Positions 24,802 to 33,067 of a DNA stretch of 64,000 bases are shown here, piece after piece (within the stretch, counting starts at the first letter, position 1; each line of letters begins with the position of its first letter). The notes below the pieces were generated by a model. The model searched no databases, had not been told where the DNA came from, and saw only the letters and a program-made list of their open reading frames with translations. The DNA lies in assembly GCA_020050435.1 (NCBI GenBank), contig JAGVKQ010000017.1, forward strand, positions 124,001-188,000. The letters run 5' to 3'. A program made the position numbers and the translations under genes. The DNA is from Candidatus Caenarcanales bacterium (GTDB taxonomy: Bacteria > Cyanobacteriota > Vampirovibrionia > 2-02-FULL-35-15).

Positions 24802-24881
24802 ATATAGTATTCTTCAATAGATACAACCTATATACTAGCGAAATGCTTACTATATTTACAGTAATAAATAAGAATTATGAA

Positions 24882-25079
24882 TTAGTTATTTTGCTTGGTT
24901 TCTTCTTCTTTAAAACCTGTTTTAATCTCACTAGCTGCAGAACTTAAAGAGTCCTTAAAATTTCTTAAACTTTTTCCCAGACTTTTACCTAATTCTGGTA
25001 AACGCTTAGGGCCAAATATAACTAATGCAACTATTAGTATTATTATTACTTCTGGGATTCCTATGTTGAATGGAAGCAT
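24882..25079 (-). CDS. tatA: Twin-arginine translocase subunit TatA
   Basis: A 65-residue TatA-type protein: one N-terminal transmembrane helix (GIPEVIIILIVALVIFGPKR), the conserved FGPKRLPELGKSLGKSLRNF hinge and amphipathic helix, and a short charged tail. It forms the pore of the Tat system that exports folded proteins. TatC is not nearby. The start at 25079 has no Shine-Dalgarno but a TAGAAT box exactly 6 nt upstream, so the mRNA may be leaderless. The long imperfect hairpin at 25098-25165 lies just upstream. Confidence 0.95.
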   Translation of the reverse strand: MLPFNIGIPEVIIILIVALVIFGPKRLPELGKSLGKSLRNFKDSLSSAASEIKTGFKEEETKQNN

Positions 25080-25097
25080 AAGGGAATTCTAACATGG

Positions 25098-25165
25098 TTA
25101 GATGGTTAATAGTTTATAGTTGATGGTATTAAGGAATCCTTTTACTATTAACTATCCACCATTAA
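25098..25165. repeat. Imperfect long inverted repeat built from GTTAATAGT-like units
   Basis: The left arm GATGGTTAATAGTTTATAGT (from about 25098) pairs with the right arm ending ACCATTAACCATCAAC (to about 25165) with several mismatches. The short units TTAACTATTAAC and GTTAATAG recur within it. It separates the GH116 stop (25169) from tatA and may act as a terminator for GH116 or be a small interspersed repeat. Confidence 0.5.
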
Positions 25166-25168
25166 CCA

Positions 25169-27433
25169 TCAACAGTCCTGAAATGCCCAAACAGAGCCAG
25201 GTCTGTGATACATAGAAGCCCTGAAGTCACCTTTTATATCCCAGGCTTCAGGTGTTCTAAACCAATATCCTTTTGTTTCATAAGTAACATGATAGATTCC
25301 ATAAGCCGTTAGTAGAGCTTCTTCTTTCAATCCAACCATATCCATGTAAGAAGCTAGGGCTAATGTAACACCTGTCCATATTTCATTTGACTGCGTATTT
25401 GCTTTCCAGATAATGCTTTCAGGAAGAAGTGTTCCATCAGGATTAATTCCATTAATAGCTCCAATTTTTCCATTTCCAACTTTCATTACATTGAAATCAA
25501 AAATCTTTTTTAAAACGTGCTTAACATTTTCTCTCTTAAAAACATCTCCAAGTCCTAATAAATCTGCATACCACTGACCACAAAGCTGATCTGCCATTAT
25601 ATTTTCTTTATGAGGACTTAAAGTATCGTACAAGTAATAATCTCCTGTCCATAATTTTTCTTCTAGTGATTTTCTTCCTCTTTCAAACCATTCTTGATAT
25701 TTTGTAGAATCTTTACCCAGTATTTTTGCAATTTGAATAATAGCTTTTAATGAGGCAAGCCATAAACCATTACAATAAGTACTAGGTCCATGCATAGTCC
25801 AGTTATCATAAGTTTGATCAGGTAAATTGTCGTTTTCTATCAAGCAATCATTGTCCCTATCAAAATTTTTCATGTAGTTTACGGCAAGCTCTACTGCATC
25901 CCAGGATTTCTCAAGAAAATCAACATCTCTTTTCCCTGTAAAATAAAAATATCTATAAATTAAAAGAACAAATTTAGAGTTTAAATCCTTCCATTTATTT
26001 ATGTTTACATGCATATATGAATTTATTTTTAAAAATGGGTCTTCAAAAGGTGCTCCTAAATCATGCGGAACTGCACCCCTAAGTTTTCTTTCTGCAGTAC
26101 TTTGATCAAGAGGGTGATTAAAAAACTTTTTCTCCAGGTCTTCAACAAAAACAGCTTTTATATAATCTTTCATTACGATTTTTTCAAGATCAGGCCATAG
26201 TTTTATAAGTGGAAAAGAGCCATAGAATCTAACATCAAGAGTTTCATAAAATGGGTAATCAAAACATTCTAGAGTGCCAAAGTGCTCTTCTTGTTTAAAT
26301 AATCCACCTGGCTTTTCTTCCGGAGGAACCTTCCCTGCAGTCCAAATGGTTCCACCATCAGCTACATAGTAAAGCTCATTCAACAAAAGAGTTTTAAACC
26401 AATCAGGTTTATTTGTTTTTAAATATTTCTCCTGCCATTTTGAAATTTCAAGAAGCCATCTTTCACTATTGTTAAAAGCCTTTCTTGCAATCTTCGCTAC
26501 ATTTCTTCCATCTTTTCCAAAAAATTTTGTGTAGTGCTTATACCATTTAGTTTTGCATACTGTATCCAAGACAGGAAAATCCCATGCTAGAACAAAGGTA
26601 ATAGTTTTACTTTCACCTGGATGAAGCTTAGTTTTAGCACAGATTGCACCAGGAGAATTTGTAAGAAGTGAATAGTGTGTTTCTTTTTTTGTAGTATCTC
26701 CCAAAGTACCATTTTGTGAAAAAGTACCCCAAACTTCTTTTCCATCACCGTTTTCATTAAATGCATTTAAATAACTAACCTCTACATCTTGATTCTGAAC
26801 AAAAATACCCATTTGTCCATATTTATAATTCTTTTCATGATGAAGATTATCAAAAATCAAGCCAGAAAAAGCATTTTCCTGATACAGAATATTTTGCTTA
26901 CTTCCAAAAACACTCTGAAAACTAAATAAGATGGAAAGCTCCCTATCTTCTTTTTGTGAATTAGAAACATGCCATCTGAAAACAGCTACGGGGAAACTTG
27001 TTTCTTGATAGTTATCTGGAATTATAGGAGAGAACTCTTCAAGTGTTAAATTTAAATCCTTATATTCAAAGTATGCCCTTGGATATAGGGCGTGGTAAGT
27101 ACCATTAGGTTTGATAAAATTCCAGCTGGATAAAGAGCCATCTTCAGGCTTGTAGTCGCTTAATACGCTTGCTTTTCCATTTTCATAAATTCCAAACTGG
27201 CAAGGAAATAAAGTTTTATGGTTATGTTTTCCAATATCCATATGCCATCTTGTAAAGTCTCCTCTGAAAGTATGAGAAAACGTACCTGCACCAAATCCAC
27301 CAAGTGGCATTCCATTGAAATAGCCATCATCAAAGTTTGGAAGTCCACCTTCAAAGCCAATAATTTTTGTTTTACCAGGTGACTCTAAAGGTTCACCTAT
27401 TTTTCTTTTCCATGCTTCTTTTGGAATTATCAT
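25169..27433 (-). CDS. GH116-family beta-glucosidase (GBA2-like)
   Basis: A 754-residue glycoside hydrolase related to bile-acid beta-glucosidase/non-lysosomal glucosylceramidase (GH116). The N-terminal beta domain starts with FNGMPLGGFGAGTFSHTFRG. The C-terminal (alpha/alpha)6 domain holds the likely nucleophile Glu397 in FDYPFYETLDVRFYGSFPLI and the likely acid/base Asp543 in LPDQTYDNWTMHGPSTYCNG; assignments follow the family pattern. No signal peptide is present, so it acts in the cytoplasm unless exported otherwise. Expected substrates are beta-glucosides. It stands alone, with no transporter or other carbohydrate genes beside it, and ends at a hairpin region. Confidence 0.92.
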   Translation of the reverse strand: MIIPKEAWKRKIGEPLESPGKTKIIGFEGGLPNFDDGYFNGMPLGGFGAGTFSHTFRGDFTRWHMDIGKHNHKTLFPCQFGIYENGKASVLSDYKPEDGSLSSWNFIKPNGTYHALYPRAYFEYKDLNLTLEEFSPIIPDNYQETSFPVAVFRWHVSNSQKEDRELSILFSFQSVFGSKQNILYQENAFSGLIFDNLHHEKNYKYGQMGIFVQNQDVEVSYLNAFNENGDGKEVWGTFSQNGTLGDTTKKETHYSLLTNSPGAICAKTKLHPGESKTITFVLAWDFPVLDTVCKTKWYKHYTKFFGKDGRNVAKIARKAFNNSERWLLEISKWQEKYLKTNKPDWFKTLLLNELYYVADGGTIWTAGKVPPEEKPGGLFKQEEHFGTLECFDYPFYETLDVRFYGSFPLIKLWPDLEKIVMKDYIKAVFVEDLEKKFFNHPLDQSTAERKLRGAVPHDLGAPFEDPFLKINSYMHVNINKWKDLNSKFVLLIYRYFYFTGKRDVDFLEKSWDAVELAVNYMKNFDRDNDCLIENDNLPDQTYDNWTMHGPSTYCNGLWLASLKAIIQIAKILGKDSTKYQEWFERGRKSLEEKLWTGDYYLYDTLSPHKENIMADQLCGQWYADLLGLGDVFKRENVKHVLKKIFDFNVMKVGNGKIGAINGINPDGTLLPESIIWKANTQSNEIWTGVTLALASYMDMVGLKEEALLTAYGIYHVTYETKGYWFRTPEAWDIKGDFRASMYHRPGSVWAFQDC

Positions 27434-27726
27434 AAATTCTATGACGATTTCTTTTACTTTAGTTCTCTGTTTTGTATATATTACTAAGTAAACACTTAAG
27501 GATTAAATCAAGTTCGTGGTCTTTAATTAATAGTACCTGAGATTTTTTAATATCTACACTCATCTCTCCTAATATATTCCCCATATACTTTAAAATCTTT
27601 ATGATCTTTTAAGATAGTTTCTGTTAATAAAACCTGTATTTAGTGGAATGAACAAAGAAGCCGTAGAGATTTGATAAATCAAGTCTAATAAATACAAAGA
27701 TGTATAAGTAATAAAAGGAATTAAAA

Positions 27727-27870
27727 ATGTTAGCAGTATATAGCGGAAATGAAAGATTAGATAAAAAAAGTTGTTTAGGTAGTTTAATAATTATGTTTTC
27801 AATAACACTTGCTCCAAAATTAGTAGACATTTTGTCTGTAATTAATATAAGTGGTGCTTTTAAGCAGTAA
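27727..27870 (+). CDS. Possible 47-aa small hydrophobic protein
   Basis: An open frame of 47 residues with a good Shine-Dalgarno (AAAAGGAATT) 6-10 nt before the ATG. It has a charged N-terminus (MLAVYSGNERLDKKSC) and one hydrophobic helix (LGSLIIMFSITLAPKLVDIL). An opposite-strand frame covers the same bases but has no ribosome-binding site. The 290 bp upstream (27434-27726) shows no other gene. No homology is recognised. Confidence 0.4.
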   Translation: MLAVYSGNERLDKKSCLGSLIIMFSITLAPKLVDILSVINISGAFKQ

Positions 27871-27915
27871 TAAAGCTATCTTTTATACTCTTTTATTTAG
27901 TATAATTATTGCTTA

Positions 27916-28206
27916 ATGTTAATAGGATTCCCAGATTCAAAAACAGTTAGGACTGAGACTCTAGCTCATAAAGGTTTTCACAAGCTTTTACTTACCAGGG
28001 TAAGCAGATCAATAGATGGTTTTCTTTCTACACATAGATTACAACTCGAAAATTACACATTAGAAAGAACTGGTGATAACTTATATATTTCTTCTGTTGA
28101 TGGAGACAATATAGATAGGTTGGCTCCACTAAAGGGTGATTTACTTAAACATCTAAATACTAATGGTTTTGATCTTAGAGATGTTTTTCTTGAAAAGAAG
28201 ATTTAA
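27916..28206 (+). CDS. Unknown 96-aa protein
   Basis: A small cytoplasmic protein, mixed alpha/beta by eye (HKLLLTRVSRSIDGFLSTHR, then YTLERTGDNLYISSVDGDNI). No family is recognised. A TATAAT box (27901-27906) lies 9 nt before the ATG and no Shine-Dalgarno is visible, so the transcript would have almost no leader. The next gene (VanX-like) starts 42 bp later with its own box. Confidence 0.55.
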   Translation: MLIGFPDSKTVRTETLAHKGFHKLLLTRVSRSIDGFLSTHRLQLENYTLERTGDNLYISSVDGDNIDRLAPLKGDLLKHLNTNGFDLRDVFLEKKI

Positions 28207-28248
28207 GGTTAAATTATACTTATCAATATTTTTTGCTATATTATTCCC

Positions 28249-28836
28249 ATGTCTTCAAACATCACATTTTCTAAAACACATAATTTAGTAGAGCTAGGGA
28301 AGATATATCCTACTTTGAAGCTAGATATTCGATACGCCACAAAGAACAATTTTTTAGGACGTCCATTTTATAAAGAGGCTAAAGCATTTTTACAAGAAGA
28401 AATAGCTTATGCACTTTCAGGTATAGATGAGGATTTAAAAAAAGATGGTTATGGGCTTCTAATTTTTGATGGTTATAGACCTTGGTCAGTAACTAAGATT
28501 TTTTGGGATGAAACAATACCTGAAAAAAGAAAGTTTGTAGCAGATCCTGAAAAGGGCTCTAACCATAATAGAGGCTCTGCTGTAGATCTTAGCTTATATG
28601 ATTTGAAAACTGGAAAAGAAATAAATATGACATGTGGCTTTGATGAGTTTTCAGAAAGAGCTTATTCTAACTATACGGGTGGAACTTTAGAAGAAAAAAA
28701 AATGAGAGATTATCTCATTTCAAAAATGGAAAAGTCAAGACTTTTTAAAGTAAATGCATATGAGTGGTGGCATTTCGACTATATAGACTGTGAAAAGTAT
28801 CCGCTTTTAGATTTAACGTTTGAAGAAATCTTATAA
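28249..28836 (+). CDS. D-Ala-D-Ala dipeptidase, VanX/DdpX family
   Basis: A 195-residue zinc dipeptidase of the M15D family. The zinc and catalytic motifs are present: SNHNRGSAVDLSLYDL (His and Asp ligands in the SxHxxGxAxD pattern) and the terminal NAYEWWHFDY with the catalytic Glu and third ligand His. FDGYRPWSVTKIFWD carries the conserved Arg of the family. Such enzymes split D-Ala-D-Ala, either in vancomycin resistance or in peptidoglycan turnover; without vanHA neighbours, turnover or nutrient use is more likely. No signal peptide, so cytoplasmic. TATATT lies 6 nt before the ATG (leaderless candidate). Confidence 0.93.
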   Translation: MSSNITFSKTHNLVELGKIYPTLKLDIRYATKNNFLGRPFYKEAKAFLQEEIAYALSGIDEDLKKDGYGLLIFDGYRPWSVTKIFWDETIPEKRKFVADPEKGSNHNRGSAVDLSLYDLKTGKEINMTCGFDEFSERAYSNYTGGTLEEKKMRDYLISKMEKSRLFKVNAYEWWHFDYIDCEKYPLLDLTFEEIL

Positions 28837-28847
28837 TAAAGGCTTAA

Positions 28848-28868
28848 AGATTAAAAAAAATTTAACTT
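28848..28868. promoter_or_regulatory. Variant of the recurrent dyad (5-bp spacer)
   Basis: AGATTAAA-AAAAA-TTTAACTT has the same half-sites as the other dyads but a 5-bp spacer and one mismatch in the right arm. It lies 60 bp before the ATG at 28929, the same distance range as at other sites. Weaker evidence than for the perfect copies. Confidence 0.3.
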
Positions 28869-28928
28869 GAACATAATTAATTTTAGTGTTTTAATCTAAT
28901 ATATTATAGAAAATTATTAAAGGAATTT

Positions 28929-29141
28929 ATGATTAGAGTTAATTTAGCACCTACATTTACATCTACAAGTATTCATATGAAACAGACAAGAAGGATTACA
29001 AATTTTCCAGATTTGGGAAATGCTAGATTTAGTTCAGCAAATAGAACTAGTCAAAAGACAAATCATATAGTTCGAACTTTTGATCCTAATACACGCTTTA
29101 GTGCAAGAAGACATAAGCTAGGAATACATAAAGGGAATTAA
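28929..29141 (+). CDS. Unknown small basic protein
   Basis: A 70-residue protein rich in Thr, Ser, Arg and Asn (MIRVNLAPTFTSTSIHMKQT, later SARRHKLGIHKGN), probably disordered. An AAAGGAATTT Shine-Dalgarno precedes the ATG. It resembles the short S/T/R-rich N-termini of other unknowns here, but lacks any following domain. Function unknown. The 183 bp to the next gene show nothing else. Confidence 0.5.
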   Translation: MIRVNLAPTFTSTSIHMKQTRRITNFPDLGNARFSSANRTSQKTNHIVRTFDPNTRFSARRHKLGIHKGN

Positions 29142-29324
29142 ACGTCTACTTATACTAGTACGAATGGAGTAGGAAATTCTCTTACTCTAAAAAATGTAAA
29201 GATTTCCTTTGATTTTTTATATCTTTCAAAAAATAGGATTTTTGTCTTGTTTTAGTTAATTAAATTATTGGAAGAAATTTAATATCAGAGATTTTTACCT
29301 AAAGTAAAAGGATTAAATAAAAAT

Positions 29325-30332
29325 ATGAGTGCGTCAAAAATAAAAATTAGAAGTACGAGCGGGCTAGCTGCTGTGCTTTTTGCTACATTTATAAGTGTTT
29401 TAATAGGAATGGTTGCTCTGGTAGTTGATTTGTCTCAGTCCTATACATATAAATCAAAATTAAAATCAGCCTGTGACTTAGCATCACTAGCAGCTGTTTC
29501 ACAACTAGCTAATTCTTCAGATATAGGTACATCAAAAACTTCAGCATTAAACTATTTAAATGATAATTTAGCTGCTACTATACCTGGATTCCTGCCTTTA
29601 AACTTATCCAGCACAAACCTAACCATTCAAGTAGGTACTTATGATACCTCTACATCAGCCTTTACCTGGGATGAAGCAACTTCAAGTCCAAATGCTATAA
29701 AAGTCGGATATATATACCCAGTTATGACACTCTTTGCAGATTATTTTATGATAAGCACTATCAATGTAGATGCTATTTCAATAGCAGCAAAACAACCAGC
29801 AGGCAAAGCATTGAATGGTACAAGTTTTCCATTAGCAATTGATGACTCTACTCTTTCTGAAGCTCTTTCAAATGGAAATATGCTCACCTTAGTACAAACA
29901 GGGGGTTCAAGAAATTCCCATTTTACAGCTTTTGATGGTACAGCAGATGAAAATACTATTACACAAGAAATAAATTATTTTGAATCAGGAGCAGGTACTC
30001 AGACACCATTAGTCAGTCTAAATGACGGATTTACATTAAATAATGCAGGGTCTTCAATAACTTCTGTTTATTCAAATACCTCAGAAGGATCACTTGAAGG
30101 GATGTCTTTTATCTTCCCAATAGTTGAAAGATCAGGAAGTACAGTAACCGTTAAAGGATTTATTGGAGCTAGTATAGATGATGTGAATACAGTTGGAGAA
30201 ACAATTTCTATAACAATAATGCCTTCTTATATCGACAATAATTTCGGTGGAACAACAATTGCTGGAAGTGTTCCCATAACAGACCCCCAAGAAAAAAGTC
30301 TTTTAGCTAATGGATTGTCACTGGTTCAGTAG
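29325..30332 (+). CDS. TadE/TadG-like Flp pilus-assembly protein
   Basis: A 335-residue protein with the N-terminal Tad-type domain: a single membrane helix with GLAAVLFATFISVLIGMVAL and VDLSQSYTYKSKLKSACDLA-SLAAVSQLA, matching the TadE/G-like pilus-assembly N-terminal pattern (G-x-hydrophobic helix, VDL, LQ/LK-x-A-x-D-x-A-A-L-A). The remainder is a Ser/Thr/Asn-rich, beta-rich periplasmic or surface domain. Tad proteins of this type serve as minor pseudopilins or envelope anchors in Flp pilus biogenesis. It fits with the Flp pilin at 23107, though no other tad genes are here. A Shine-Dalgarno is not obvious. Confidence 0.8.
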   Translation: MSASKIKIRSTSGLAAVLFATFISVLIGMVALVVDLSQSYTYKSKLKSACDLASLAAVSQLANSSDIGTSKTSALNYLNDNLAATIPGFLPLNLSSTNLTIQVGTYDTSTSAFTWDEATSSPNAIKVGYIYPVMTLFADYFMISTINVDAISIAAKQPAGKALNGTSFPLAIDDSTLSEALSNGNMLTLVQTGGSRNSHFTAFDGTADENTITQEINYFESGAGTQTPLVSLNDGFTLNNAGSSITSVYSNTSEGSLEGMSFIFPIVERSGSTVTVKGFIGASIDDVNTVGETISITIMPSYIDNNFGGTTIAGSVPITDPQEKSLLANGLSLVQ

Positions 30333-30360
30333 TTTAATCTGATACTTTATGTCAGATATC

Positions 30361-30401
30361 GTAGAGGCATTGCATGCAATGTCTCCATACAACATCTCTA
30401 C
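30361..30401. repeat. GTAGAG...CTCTAC palindromic repeat
   Basis: GTAGAG (30361-30366) and CTCTAC (30396-30401) bracket an inner hairpin GAGGCATTGC-ATGCAATGTCTC (30364-30385). Palindromes of this kind, GTAGAGACG...CGTCTCTAC, are interspersed in cyanobacterial genomes as I recall them. It lies between the TadE/G-like gene and cystathionine beta-synthase and could terminate the former. Confidence 0.6.
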
Positions 30402-30479
30402 AAAGATAATTGAAATACAAATCACGATCAATTATTGATGATTTGGTAAAATGAAATCTGAAAAATTTTTGGAGATAAG

Positions 30480-31829
30480 ATGAAGTATAAAAATAATATT
30501 CTTGAGACTATTGGAAATACACCATTAGTTAAATTAAATAAATTATCAAAAGACTTGAAGCCTTTAATTCTTGTAAAAATAGAATCATTTAATCCTGGCG
30601 GCTCTATAAAAGATAGACCTGCTATTAAAATGATTGAAGAAGCAGAAAAAGCAGGGTTGCTTAAACCTGGCGGGACTATTATAGAACCTACCAGTGGAAA
30701 CACAGGAGTTGGTGTAGCTCAAGCTGCAGCAGTAAAAGGCTATAGATGCATTCTTGTTATGCCAGATAAAATGAGTGATGAAAAATTTGCTCTTTTAAAG
30801 GCATATGGTGCTGAAGTAGTAAAAGTGCCCACTACAGCCACAAGCAGTCCAGAAAGTTATAACAATGTAGCTCAAAGATTAGCAAATGAAATTCCTGGTG
30901 CTTATTTACCAAACCAATTTCAAAATCCACACAATCCCGAGTCTCACTATCTTTCTACAGGTCCTGAAATATGGGAAGATACAGATGGAAAAATCACTCA
31001 TTTTGTAGCAGGCGTAGGTACTGGCGGTACTATTTCTGGAACTGCAAAGTTTTTAAAAGAAAAGAATCCTAATATAAAAGTAATTGGAATTGATCCAGAA
31101 GGATCCATTTACTCTGGAGATTACGCTAAATCTTATAAAATAGAAGGTATTGGTGAAGATTTTTTACCAAAGAATGTTCAAATGGGTTTAATAGATAGCT
31201 TTGTTAGAGTTTCAGACAAAGAAGCTTTTGAAACCACTAGAAAACTTTCTACAGAAGAGGGGATTCTCAGTGGAGGGTCTGCTGGTGCAGCTGTTTTTGG
31301 TGCATTAAAATTAGCAAAAGATTTAACTGAAAAAGATGTGATCGTAATATTATTGCCTGATACAGGAAGAGCTTATTTAAGTAAGATTTTTTCTGATGTT
31401 TGGATGAAAGAAATGGGATTCCTTGAAGACAGTCCTTACAGAACTTCTCTTAAAGAACTTCTTATAAAGAAATTACATAAGGGATCAGTTATTTCTATTA
31501 CTGCAAATGCTACTGCAAAAGAAGCTATTGAAGTGATGAGAAAAGAAGGAATTTCACAACTTCCTGTAAGTAATGGAAAAGGATATGTAGGCAGCTTAAG
31601 TGAAATTGCTCTTATGCAAGGAATTTTTGAACGCTCTGTCAATCCTGGTGATCCTATTGAAAAGATAATGAGTAAGCCATTTCCTGAATTAGATGAGAAT
31701 ACTGAAGCAGATAAAGCATTTAAAGAATTTGCGCTTGGAAATTCTGCACTTATCGTTACTAGAGAAAAAAAGGCAGTTGGATTGCTCACTAAGATAGATT
31801 TATTAGATCAGTTTATGAGCACAAATTAG
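30480..31829 (+). CDS. cbs: Cystathionine beta-synthase
   Basis: A PLP enzyme of fold type II, 449 residues. It makes cystathionine from homocysteine and serine, the first step of reverse transsulfuration. The PLP lysine is K44 in FNPGGSIKDRPAIKM; the substrate loop is PTSGNTGVGVAQAAA and the phosphate-binding loop GTGGTISGTAKFL. The C-terminal ~115 residues hold two CBS modules (AKEAIEVMRKEGISQLPVSN; EIALMQGIFERSVNPGDPIE), which in relatives bind adenosyl ligands and regulate activity. That domain pair separates it from plain cysteine synthase. Shine-Dalgarno TTGGAGAT. It is 8 bp from the next gene, so they form an operon. Confidence 0.93.
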   Translation: MKYKNNILETIGNTPLVKLNKLSKDLKPLILVKIESFNPGGSIKDRPAIKMIEEAEKAGLLKPGGTIIEPTSGNTGVGVAQAAAVKGYRCILVMPDKMSDEKFALLKAYGAEVVKVPTTATSSPESYNNVAQRLANEIPGAYLPNQFQNPHNPESHYLSTGPEIWEDTDGKITHFVAGVGTGGTISGTAKFLKEKNPNIKVIGIDPEGSIYSGDYAKSYKIEGIGEDFLPKNVQMGLIDSFVRVSDKEAFETTRKLSTEEGILSGGSAGAAVFGALKLAKDLTEKDVIVILLPDTGRAYLSKIFSDVWMKEMGFLEDSPYRTSLKELLIKKLHKGSVISITANATAKEAIEVMRKEGISQLPVSNGKGYVGSLSEIALMQGIFERSVNPGDPIEKIMSKPFPELDENTEADKAFKEFALGNSALIVTREKKAVGLLTKIDLLDQFMSTN

Positions 31830-31837
31830 AGGTAAAA

Positions 31838-32971
31838 ATGGAATTTGAAACAAAAGCAATTCATGTAGGACAAGAAGCAGATAAAAGTACAGGAGCTACC
31901 ATTGTTCCTATTTATCAAACATCTACCTATACACAAGAGTCTTTAGGAGTACATAAAGGCTATGAATACTCAAGAACAGGAAACCCTACCAGAACTGCTC
32001 TAGAAGAAGCATTGGCAGCTTTAGAAAATGGAAAATATGGTTTATGTTTTGCATCAGGACTTGCTGCCACTACAAATGTACTTTGTCTACTAAAATCTGG
32101 TGATGAAGTAGTAACTGGAGATGATTTATATGGCGGGACAAATAGATTATTTAATAAGGTATTTTCAAATTTCAATATTAAATTTAATTTTGTAGATGGA
32201 AGAGATTCAAAGAATTTTGAAGCTGCCATTACTGAAAAAACTAAACTTATCTGGTTAGAAACCCCTACAAATCCACTTCTTAGACTTTGTGATATAAAAG
32301 CAGTTAGTGAAATAGCAAAAAAGAAAAATATAATTTTAGGTGTGGATAATACTTTTGCTAGTCCATATTTTCAGACACCTTTAGATTTAGGTGCGGATTT
32401 AGTAGTTCATAGTACGACTAAATATTTAGGTGGACACAGTGATGTAGTTGGTGGAGCGATTATCACTAAAGATAAAGACCTCCATGAAAAAATCAAGTTT
32501 TACCAAAATGCCATCGGTGCTACACCAGGACCATTTGATTCATGGTTAGTTTTACGTGGAATTAAAACCCTTGCAGTTAGAATGAAAAAACATGAAGAGA
32601 ATGCTATGCACATAGCTGAGTTTTTAGAAAAACATTCTAAGGTAAAGAAAGTAAATTATCCTGGGCTTAAATCACATCCTCAACACGACCTTGCTAAAAA
32701 ACAAATGAAGGGTTTTGGTGGGATGATTTCTTTTGATGTGGGAGATAGAGATACAGCTAAAAAAATTGTAGAATCTACAAAACTATTTGCTCTGGCTGAA
32801 AGTCTAGGTGGAGTAGAATCATTGATAGGTCATCCAGTAACCATGACACATGCAGCAGTAGCTCAAGAATTAAGAGTAAAACTAGGTATTACAGATGGGC
32901 TCATTAGAATTTCAGTAGGAATTGAAAATACTAATGACTTAATTAACGATTTAAAACAAGCTATGAATTAA
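31838..32971 (+). CDS. Cystathionine gamma-lyase (or gamma-synthase)
   Basis: A 377-residue Cys/Met-metabolism PLP enzyme. The PLP lysine is K195 in VVHSTTKYLGGHSDVVGG. The N-terminal IYQTSTYTQESLGVHKGYEY and YSRTGNPTRTALEEALAALE are typical of the family. Gamma-lyase and gamma-synthase cannot be separated safely by eye. Pairing with cystathionine beta-synthase in one operon favours gamma-lyase and conversion of homocysteine to cysteine. GAGGTAAAA precedes the ATG; cytoplasmic. Confidence 0.92.
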   Translation: MEFETKAIHVGQEADKSTGATIVPIYQTSTYTQESLGVHKGYEYSRTGNPTRTALEEALAALENGKYGLCFASGLAATTNVLCLLKSGDEVVTGDDLYGGTNRLFNKVFSNFNIKFNFVDGRDSKNFEAAITEKTKLIWLETPTNPLLRLCDIKAVSEIAKKKNIILGVDNTFASPYFQTPLDLGADLVVHSTTKYLGGHSDVVGGAIITKDKDLHEKIKFYQNAIGATPGPFDSWLVLRGIKTLAVRMKKHEENAMHIAEFLEKHSKVKKVNYPGLKSHPQHDLAKKQMKGFGGMISFDVGDRDTAKKIVESTKLFALAESLGGVESLIGHPVTMTHAAVAQELRVKLGITDGLIRISVGIENTNDLINDLKQAMN

Positions 32972-32995
32972 GCTTGTATGCAAAGAATCATCGTT

Positions 32996-33015
32996 ATATT
33001 AAAAGAATTTAATCT
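32996..33015. promoter_or_regulatory. Recurrent 20-bp dyad upstream of pstB
   Basis: ATATTAAAAGAATTTAATCT matches the sites at 10262 and 53239 except in the 4-bp centre. It lies 52 bp before the pstB ATG and 24 bp after the preceding stop. Of the genes with this dyad, pstB is the one with the best-known function. Confidence 0.5.
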
Positions 33016-33067
33016 ATTAAAGATTTTTTTACTATAAGTATTTTTTTAAATAAATTAGACTTATTAC

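Noticed and set aside
27624-27830. 68-aa minus-strand frame
   Set aside because: No Shine-Dalgarno or leaderless box; the overlapping plus-strand 47-aa frame has a better start.
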